Positions 43,220-48,707 of a stretch of 48,707 nt of DNA are shown one piece after another (the first letter of the stretch is position 1; every line of letters starts with the position of its first letter). Source of the DNA: an uncultured Eubacteriales bacterium (GTDB lineage Bacteria; Bacillota; Clostridia; Oscillospirales; Oscillospiraceae); assembly GCA_902492005.1 (NCBI GenBank), contig CABUJV010000014.1, positions 1-48,707 on the forward strand, in the 5' to 3' direction. The notes beneath the pieces were generated by a model. That model did not search any database. It was given only the letters and a program-made list of their open reading frames with translations, and was not told where the DNA came from. Position numbers and translations under genes: made by a program.

Positions 43220-44560
43220 TCAGTAGAACCAGGGGGAGAAGCCGCCGAAGGGCCAGTAGAAGCTGCCGGAATTGTTCTGCTGCTGTTGTTCCTGCTGTTC
43301 CAGCTGCTCCTGCTGGGCGGCCTGCCGCTGGGGCGTGTTCTCGTCAAAGGTGAGGGTAAGATTCAGCGTCTCGCCGCTGCGGTCTACCGTCAGGGTGACG
43401 GTGTCGCCCGCCTTGTAGTCCTTTTTGGCCTCCACCAGCTCGGCGGAGGAGAGGACGGTCCGGCCGTCGATGGCGGTGATGATGTCGTTCTCCTTCAGTC
43501 CGGTCGCGGCGGCGCAGGAGGAGGAATCCACGCTCTTAACCAGGGCGCCCTGGCTCAGGCCGTACTGCTTGGCCACAGACTCGGGCACGGTGGTGACGGT
43601 GATGCCCATGTAGGGCTTGCCGGTGACGTAGCCGTTTTCGATGATGTCCTCCACCATACCCCTGATGTCGTTGATGGGGATGGCGAAGCCCAGGCCCTCG
43701 ATGGTGGCCTCCGAGCTGGAGGAGCCGCTGCTGGACAGCTTAGCGCTGGTGATGCCGATGACCTGACCGTACATGTCGAACAGGGGCCCGCCGGAGTTGC
43801 CGTTGTTGATGGCGGTGTCGGTCTGAAGCATGTTCATCACGGTGCCGTCGGACATGGTGATGGAGCGGTCCTTGGCGGAGATGATGCCCTGGGTCATGGA
43901 GTAGGTCAGCTCGCCCAGGGGGTTACCGATGGCCACCACCTGCTCGCCCACCTGGACGTTGTCGGAGTTGCCCAGCACCACGGGGGAGAGGCCGGCGGCG
44001 TCGATCTTGAGCACGGCGATGTCGTTTTCCGACTCGCCGCCCACCAGTTCGGCGTCATAGGAGTCCCCGTTGGAAAAGGCCACCTTGATGGAGGAGGCGC
44101 CTTTGATGACGTGGTAGTTGGTGAGGATGTAGCCGTCGTCGGAGATGACGAAGCCGGAGCCGGCCGCCGCTTGGGACACGGGCTGGCCGAAGTAGTTGGT
44201 GGTGACGATCTCGGTGGTGATGCCCACGGTGGAGCCCACATAGGTCTGGTAGATCTGGGAGGCGGTCAGGGGGTCCTTGGCGGTGACGTTGGCGATGCTG
44301 ACCACAGTGGGGGTCCGCTCTCCCTCCACCAGGGTGGTGGAGCCGCCGCCGCTGCCGTTTCCGGAGAAGGCGGCCACGCCGGCCCCTCCGGCCACGCCGC
44401 CCACCAGAGCGCAGACCAGGCACAGTGCTGCGATCTTCCCGCCGAAGGACGTTTTCTTTTTGCTCTCCCCGCGTCCGGGCTCCTCCACCACATGGCCGGT
44501 GGTCTCGATGGGCTTTTCCCACGGCTCGCGGGGACTGTTATAATCATTGCGATAGTACAT
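43220..44560 (-). CDS. htrA: Membrane-anchored serine protease HtrA/DegP
   Basis: A 446-residue trypsin-like quality-control protease. One membrane segment near 41-65 follows a 40-residue cytoplasmic start. The triad is His150 (TNYHVI), Asp180 (ENDIAVL) and Ser256 (GNSGGPL). A PDZ domain occupies about residues 330-415. The C-terminus is unusual: a glutamine-rich stretch, then an aromatic end (FYWPFGGFSPWFY). ATG 44560 has AAGGAG; an in-frame start 19 codons earlier is rejected. Two repeats upstream (44652-44683) may bind a regulator. Confidence 0.95.
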   Translation of the reverse strand: MYYRNDYNSPREPWEKPIETTGHVVEEPGRGESKKKTSFGGKIAALCLVCALVGGVAGGAGVAAFSGNGSGGGSTTLVEGERTPTVVSIANVTAKDPLTASQIYQTYVGSTVGITTEIVTTNYFGQPVSQAAAGSGFVISDDGYILTNYHVIKGASSIKVAFSNGDSYDAELVGGESENDIAVLKIDAAGLSPVVLGNSDNVQVGEQVVAIGNPLGELTYSMTQGIISAKDRSITMSDGTVMNMLQTDTAINNGNSGGPLFDMYGQVIGITSAKLSSSGSSSSEATIEGLGFAIPINDIRGMVEDIIENGYVTGKPYMGITVTTVPESVAKQYGLSQGALVKSVDSSSCAAATGLKENDIITAIDGRTVLSSAELVEAKKDYKAGDTVTLTVDRSGETLNLTLTFDENTPQRQAAQQEQLEQQEQQQQNNSGSFYWPFGGFSPWFY

Positions 44561-44651
44561 AACGCTCGCTCCTTCATGTGCTTTAGCATTTCTCTGATCG
44601 TGGTAAAGGATACGCAAAAAATATGTCCATTGCGTGAAGAAATCTCCGATG

Positions 44652-44683
44652 TTTTTTGAACGAAATGAGAATCTTTTTTGAAC
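44652..44683. repeat. Two direct TTTTTTGAAC repeats upstream of htrA
   Basis: TTTTTTGAAC occurs at 44652-44661 and 44674-44683 on the + strand, spaced 22 bases start to start, i.e. two helical turns. They lie upstream of htrA and just after the stop of the permease gene. No clear -35/-10 pair follows. Confidence 0.6.
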
Positions 44684-44686
44684 CGG

Positions 44687-45874
44687 CTACCGCTCCGGCC
44701 CTCTGGGGGCGGGCCGGCCGGGCCGGTTGCGCAGAAAGCGGGCGGTATCGTCCACCGCCAGGCGCAGGTCGGCCGTCAGCCCGTCGAACAGCCCGGTTTT
44801 GCACACGTTGATGACCACCATGCACAGCACCGGGCCCAAAATCATGCCCAGCACCCCGGCCACCTGCATGCCCACATAGATGCTCACCAGGGACAGGATG
44901 GGGGACAGTCCGGTCTGGCTGCCCACGGCCTTGGGCTCGGCCACCCGGCGGAACACGCAGATGATGCCCCAGATGACCATCAGCTCCACGGCGTGGCCGA
45001 GCTGGCCCAGGAACAGGTCGATCACCGCCCAGGGCACCATGACGGTGCCGGCGCCGATGATGGGGATGAAGTCCAGCACCGCCAGCAGCAGAGCCAGCAG
45101 CACGGCATAGCTCTGCCTCGTGAGGACGAAGCCGGCCAGCAGGATGAGCAGCACCCCCAGCGAGAGGATGATCTGGGCCCGGACATAGCCGCCGAAGGCC
45201 CCTACCGCCGCGTGCTTGACGTGGCCCAGGAAGCGGCGGAACTCGGGGGAGAGGTGGTCGGTGACCAGAAAGCGCAGGTGGGGATAGTCGGCGGTGATGA
45301 AATAGGTCCCCATGATAAAGACCACCAGCGCCACCACGAAGGAGGGGATGCTCATGGCGAAATTGCCCGCCCGCTCGGCGGCGTTGGTAAAGAAGTTGGG
45401 CAGGGCGGTCTGAAGCCATTGGGTCAGGCTGTCCAGGGCGCCGTTGACGGTCTGCTCCACCTCCTGGGGCAGGTGGGCCAGCAGGGAGTCGAGGAAAACG
45501 CCGGTGGCCGCGATGGCGGTCTGAACCCCCGCCCAGATATCCTGCCAGTTGGTCACCAGAGAGCGGATCTCGGCAAATACGCTGTAGCCGAAGGCGGCCA
45601 AAACGCCCCCCACGCCGCCGAAGACCAGCAGGATGAGCAGTAGGGAGAGGACGCCCCGGCTCAGGCCCAGGGCCTTTTGAAGGGTGCGCACCAGGGGGTT
45701 GAGCAGCCAGGCCAGCAGCAGGGCCAGGACAAAGGGCATGAAGAGAGAGAGCAGGGGGGGCGCCAGATACCGCAGCCCCAGCACCACGGCCGTGAGGAGC
45801 AGGATGCGGATGCTCAGCCGCAGCCATAACCGGCCCCGTTCCCGCCAGGAGAGTTCCGTTTGTGCCTGTTCCAT
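44687..45874 (-). CDS. AI-2E family transporter (PerM-like)
   Basis: A 395-residue membrane protein with about eight hydrophobic segments: two pairs near the N-terminus, a long helical loop (residues about 120-200), and conserved LDFIPIIGAGTVMVPWAVI and VAEPKAVGSQTGLSPILSL near the C-terminal third, typical of the AI-2E/PerM family. Members export small molecules or ions; the substrate here is unknown. ATG 45874 lies downstream of AAAGGGTGG. It has an extended -10 promoter at 45906. Confidence 0.9.
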   Translation of the reverse strand: MEQAQTELSWRERGRLWLRLSIRILLLTAVVLGLRYLAPPLLSLFMPFVLALLLAWLLNPLVRTLQKALGLSRGVLSLLLILLVFGGVGGVLAAFGYSVFAEIRSLVTNWQDIWAGVQTAIAATGVFLDSLLAHLPQEVEQTVNGALDSLTQWLQTALPNFFTNAAERAGNFAMSIPSFVVALVVFIMGTYFITADYPHLRFLVTDHLSPEFRRFLGHVKHAAVGAFGGYVRAQIILSLGVLLILLAGFVLTRQSYAVLLALLLAVLDFIPIIGAGTVMVPWAVIDLFLGQLGHAVELMVIWGIICVFRRVAEPKAVGSQTGLSPILSLVSIYVGMQVAGVLGMILGPVLCMVVINVCKTGLFDGLTADLRLAVDDTARFLRNRPGRPAPRGPER

Positions 45875-45905
45875 CGTGATCGTCCACCCTTTCGTGTGAA
45901 GCACT

Positions 45906-45914
45906 ATTATATCA
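45906..45914 (-). promoter_or_regulatory. Extended -10 promoter of the AI-2E family gene
   Basis: On the - strand, TGATATAAT is an extended -10 element with -10 TATAAT at 45906-45911. A TTGATG lies 19 bases upstream, too far for a strong -35. Confidence 0.65.
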
Positions 45915-45976
45915 GAACCATGTGGCGAATCATCAAGAATCTGTGAATTCCACATTCCGGCCGGTAAAATTCAGGT

Positions 45977-46011
45977 AAAAAGAGGCGCGGCCCCGCGGTG
46001 GGGCCGCGCCT
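45977..46011 (-). terminator. Terminator of the LTA-synthase-like gene
   Basis: A perfect 12-bp stem (45983-45994 with 46000-46011), loop GCGGT, then TCTTTTT on the - strand. Confidence 0.9.
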
Positions 46012-46038
46012 GAGCGTATCAAAAAGTCGTTTGTCCGC

Positions 46039-47892
46039 TTACTCCTCGTAGGAAAAATGCTTGCGCCAATAATACTGCAGGGTGTTATAGTCGTCCACCA
46101 GGGCCTGTCCCTCGGGGGTAAGGCGGCCGGTGAGGACGCCCTGCTCCACATACAGGCCGGTGGGGGTGTTGTGGACGGGCACCCGGTCCATCACCTGCTG
46201 GGTGGCCTGCAGAAAGGCGGGTCCCTCCCAGCCGCACAGCCGGAACACCTGGTTCATCAGGAAGTAGGGGCCCAGATCCGGCCCCTCCCCCGTGAAGTCC
46301 TTTCCCAGCACGTCCTTGGCCGCATCGTTGGCCCAGATGAGGTAGCGGGTGGCGTAATAGTTGTAGAACCCCTCCTCGGTGGAAAAGTCCAGGTTGATGC
46401 CCAGGGCCTCGTACACCGAGTTGCCGTCCCCCAGCCAGGGCTTGTGGTCCCCGAAGAGGACGATGACCACCGGCTCCTCGGCCTGGCGGTAGTAGTCGAA
46501 GAACTCCGTCAGGTGCTGGTTGGTGTCGTAGATAGAGCCAAAATAGTTGTTGAGAATGTTCCGTTCCGCTTCGGTATAGTCCCCGCCGGTGACGTAATCG
46601 TCCCCCCACCAGGTCACGTCGTCGTCGTAGGGGCCGTGCCCCTGATAGGTCAGGTTATAGGCGAACAGGGGCTTTCCGGTGTTCCGGTTTTCCTCCCACA
46701 TGTCGATGAGCGCGGGGAAGAGCACCTTGTCGTAGCCCACGTCCCCGCCGGTGAGAGGGGCGAAGTGGTTCTCCACGAACCAGTAATCCTCGTAGCCCAG
46801 GTTGCGGTTGATGTTCTCCCGGTTGTAGAACCAGGAGAAGCAGGGGTGGGCCCCCAGCACGGAATAGCCCTGGGATCGGAAGTACCAGGGGTAGGAGTTG
46901 GTGGCGGAGCGGAAGGAGCCCAGCCGGGAGAAGCCGGTGAGGTAGCACCGCTCGGTGTCCACCGTGCCGCCGGCAAAGATGTTGGTGATGAGGTTTCCGG
47001 TGTAGCTCTCGGCCTCCAAGGCGTGGTAGCCGGCGTAGACACGGCCGCTGAGGCCGGGGATGTCGAAGCCGGACAGGTCGCTGTAGGCCTCCAGCATAAT
47101 GGTGATGAGGGACACCTTCCGGTCCTCGGGGATGTCGGCGTCCTGGTAGGCGTCCAGCATGGCCTCGGCCCGCTTCTGGTCGTAACCCTCCGGCGGCGCG
47201 TCGGAGGCCGACTTGACGCTGTAGAGAAAGGGGTAGACGAAGCCCTTGGAGACGTAGACCTGGGTGGCCGACCAGCGGTTGATGAGCGCGTTGTTGGCGG
47301 TGCGGTCGTTGTAGAGGCTGTCGCTGAGGATGGCCTCCTGAAGGGGCAGGGCCGCCAGAAGGACGGCGGAGATGCCCAGGAAGCGGTAACGGGTCTGTCC
47401 CTTCAGCCTGCCCCGGACGCAGAAGTGGAAAAACACGCCGCCCAGCAGCAGCAGGGCCAGGGCCATGGCCATGGTGCGGGAGAGGAAGAGCTGGTATTTC
47501 CCCGCCATGTTGCCCGCCTCCTTGAGCAGGAGCAGATCCTCGAAGAGCAGGGGGTCGTTGCGGAACTGGAGCTTGAACCAGTTTCCCATAGTGAAGCCGG
47601 CGGTGAGCCCGGCGGTGAGGCCGTAGGCCAGGCCGGGCCGCCCGGTGAGGAAATAGAGCCCCAGGGCCAGCAGCAGTACGGGGGCCAGATTCAGCAGGGC
47701 GATGAGGGGATTTTGAAAATAGCTTCGAAACAGCTCGGCCTGTTTGAACACCGCGGCGAAGTACAGGCTCAGCGCCCCCACGCCCAGGGCGGAGGCCGCT
47801 ACCCAGAACAGGTTCCACAGCCAGAAGCCGGCCCGCCTGCCCGGGGACCAGCCGGGGTCGGTATGGGTTTGGAAAAGAAAAACGTGTTTCAT
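46039..47892 (-). CDS. LTA synthase family sulfatase-like membrane protein
   Basis: A 617-residue protein with about five N-terminal membrane segments and an extracellular sulfatase-fold domain (about residues 240-560). The catalytic threonine lies in GGTVDTERCYLTG, and the metal site in FGDHKPWLGD. Such enzymes polymerise or transfer glycerol-phosphate to cell-surface polymers. The position of the threonine and the missing classic LtaS EGxGQG start suggest a relative rather than LtaS itself. ATG 47892 has GGAG upstream. Confidence 0.85.
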   Translation of the reverse strand: MKHVFLFQTHTDPGWSPGRRAGFWLWNLFWVAASALGVGALSLYFAAVFKQAELFRSYFQNPLIALLNLAPVLLLALGLYFLTGRPGLAYGLTAGLTAGFTMGNWFKLQFRNDPLLFEDLLLLKEAGNMAGKYQLFLSRTMAMALALLLLGGVFFHFCVRGRLKGQTRYRFLGISAVLLAALPLQEAILSDSLYNDRTANNALINRWSATQVYVSKGFVYPFLYSVKSASDAPPEGYDQKRAEAMLDAYQDADIPEDRKVSLITIMLEAYSDLSGFDIPGLSGRVYAGYHALEAESYTGNLITNIFAGGTVDTERCYLTGFSRLGSFRSATNSYPWYFRSQGYSVLGAHPCFSWFYNRENINRNLGYEDYWFVENHFAPLTGGDVGYDKVLFPALIDMWEENRNTGKPLFAYNLTYQGHGPYDDDVTWWGDDYVTGGDYTEAERNILNNYFGSIYDTNQHLTEFFDYYRQAEEPVVIVLFGDHKPWLGDGNSVYEALGINLDFSTEEGFYNYYATRYLIWANDAAKDVLGKDFTGEGPDLGPYFLMNQVFRLCGWEGPAFLQATQQVMDRVPVHNTPTGLYVEQGVLTGRLTPEGQALVDDYNTLQYYWRKHFSYEE

Positions 47893-47910
47893 AGCACTCT
47901 CCAGAATAGG

Positions 47911-47940
47911 GAAAGAGCGGGCGGCCGAAGGGCCGCCCGC
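47911..47940 (-). terminator. Terminator hairpin after glyS
   Basis: A 10-bp stem (47917-47926 with 47931-47940, GCGGGCGGCC), loop GAAG, with a weak TCTTTCCC tail on the - strand. Some read-through into the LTA-synthase-like gene is likely since no promoter is seen in the gap. Confidence 0.7.
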
Positions 47941-47953
47941 AGGAAGTACGGGC

Positions 47954-48707
47954 TTAAAATGCAATCTTTTGGGCGATATATGCCTTCAGCTCGCCGATGG
48001 GCATGCGGACCTGTTCCATCGTGTCCCGGTCCCGGACGGTGACGCAGCCGTCGGCGGGGGTCTTGTCGTCGCCCACGGTCTGGAAGTCCACGGTGACGCA
48101 CAGGGGGGTGCCGATCTCGTCCTGGCGGCGGTAACGCTTGCCGATGGAGCCGGCGTCGTCGTAGTCCACCATGAAGTCTCTGGCCAGCAGGTCCCGGATC
48201 TCCAGAGCCTTGTCCCCCAGCTTCTTGCTCAAGGGGAGGACGGCGCATTTGAAGGGGGCCAGGGCGGGGTGGAAGCGCATGACGGTGCGCACGTCGTTCT
48301 TCTCGGCATCCACCACCTCCTCGTCATAGGCCTCCACCAGGAAGGCCAGGGTGACCCGGTCGGCGCCCAGGGAGGGCTCGATGACGTAGGGGATATAGTG
48401 CTCGTTCTTCTCCTGGTCGAAATAGGTCAGATCCTTGCCGGAGTGCTCCTGGTGCTGCTTGAGGTCGTAGTCGGTGCGGTCGGCCACGCCCCACAGCTCG
48501 CCCCAGCCGAAGGGGAACAGGAACTCGAAGTCGGTGGTTGCCTTGGAGTAGAAGGCCAGCTCCTCGGGCTCGTGATCCCGCAGGCGCAGGTTCTCGTCCT
48601 GGATGTGCAGGCTCAGCAGCCACTGGTGGCAGTATTCCCGCCAGAACCGGAACCATTCCAGGTCGGTGCCGGGCTGGCAGAAGAACTCCAGCTCCATCTG
48701 CTCGAAC
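47954..48707 (-). CDS. glyQS: Glycyl-tRNA synthetase, C-terminal part (cut by window edge)
   Basis: The last 251 residues of a dimeric class II glycyl-tRNA synthetase; the 5' part lies beyond the right edge. Visible are FEQMELEFFCQPGTDLEWF, the class II motif 3 region YIPYVIEPSLGADR, and the C-terminal anticodon-binding domain with IGKRYRRQDEIGTPLCVTVD. It charges tRNA-Gly. The single-chain form agrees with Gram-positive bacteria rather than the alpha2-beta2 GlyQ/GlyS pair. Confidence 0.95.
   Translation of the reverse strand, partial: FEQMELEFFCQPGTDLEWFRFWREYCHQWLLSLHIQDENLRLRDHEPEELAFYSKATTDFEFLFPFGWGELWGVADRTDYDLKQHQEHSGKDLTYFDQEKNEHYIPYVIEPSLGADRVTLAFLVEAYDEEVVDAEKNDVRTVMRFHPALAPFKCAVLPLSKKLGDKALEIRDLLARDFMVDYDDAGSIGKRYRRQDEIGTPLCVTVDFQTVGDDKTPADGCVTVRDRDTMEQVRMPIGELKAYIAQKIAF

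Noticed and set aside
46057..48042. A 661-codon open frame on the + strand opposite the LTA-synthase-like gene
   Set aside because: Low-complexity Gly/Val/Gln product and no ribosome binding site; a shadow of the real gene.

Overview
The window looks like chromosome from a high-GC member of the Clostridia, probably an Oscillospiraceae/Ruminococcaceae gut anaerobe related to Flavonifractor, Lawsonibacter or Intestinimonas. This placement is inferred from content; no 16S rRNA or tRNA gene is visible. The support is: very GC-rich codon use with AT-rich promoters; strong AAGGAG ribosome binding sites; ribosomal protein L27 with the Firmicutes-only N-terminal extension and its protease Prp; Firmicutes families (DUF1836, DUF896, YlmH, DUF4358, DUF3783); a LexA with a Gram-positive operator; and pyruvate phosphate dikinase typical of anaerobes. 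I see no insertion sequence, prophage or CRISPR array. Most of the region reads as core chromosome.

Layout. 1-4.2 kb (+): tail of an unidentified gene, a DUF3783 protein, a split ThrE-type exporter, a HAD nucleotidase, an SGNH hydrolase and a DUF4358 lipoprotein. 4.2-10.3 kb (-): obgE, rpmA, prp and rplU with a promoter and candidate L21 leader; a metallophosphoesterase; prmA, degV and a DUF1836 regulator. 10.5-14.6 kb (-): ppdK, a cobalamin adenosyltransferase and a nitroreductase. 14.8-15.9 kb (+): trmO and a NifU-like protein. 16.1-19.1 kb (-): MATE exporter, HD protein, AEC transporter. 19.3-23.4 kb (+): ABC exporter, YbaK, YlmH, DUF896 and an MBL-fold protein. 23.4-25.1 kb (-): a truncated mntP with an apparently intact regulatory leader, a cold-shock gene, a DUF1294 protein and a cysteine-peptidase-like protein. 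25.4-32.6 kb (+): a SARP/BTAD regulator with a degenerate GGDEF-like tail, a sortase, a frameshifted transglutaminase, then a reduced type IV pilus cluster (pilC, four small pilin-like proteins, pilT, one unknown). 32.8-35.0 kb (-): ftsH. 35.2-38.2 kb (+): rlmB and a large protein that looks like a P-type ATPase that has lost its catalytic motifs. 38.2-40.4 kb: a small secreted protein, a non-coding interval with a candidate structured RNA, and a lipoprotein metallopeptidase with its small partner (-). 40.5-43.2 kb (+): lexA, ogt, a small membrane protein and a membrane-anchored XRE regulator. 43.2-48.7 kb (-): htrA, an AI-2E family permease, an LTA-synthase-like sulfatase and the 3' part of glycyl-tRNA synthetase.

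How the genes work together. There are several recognisable functional units. rplU-prp-rpmA-obgE is a ribosome-assembly operon. lexA-ogt is a DNA-damage unit under a LexA box. The regulator, sortase, transglutaminase and pilus genes form a cell-surface block. htrA, ftsH and the LTA-synthase-like gene serve envelope quality and structure.

The most interesting signals are: a compact four-way-junction RNA at about 38837-38930, with its own promoter under a perfect inverted repeat and a closing stem running from the predicted start site to the poly-U tract; an overlapping, oppositely oriented transcription unit in the same interval; a metal-type leader left in front of an mntP reduced to its first 21 codons; and the pseudo-P-type ATPase. 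All functional statements are from reading the sequence; no database search was run.
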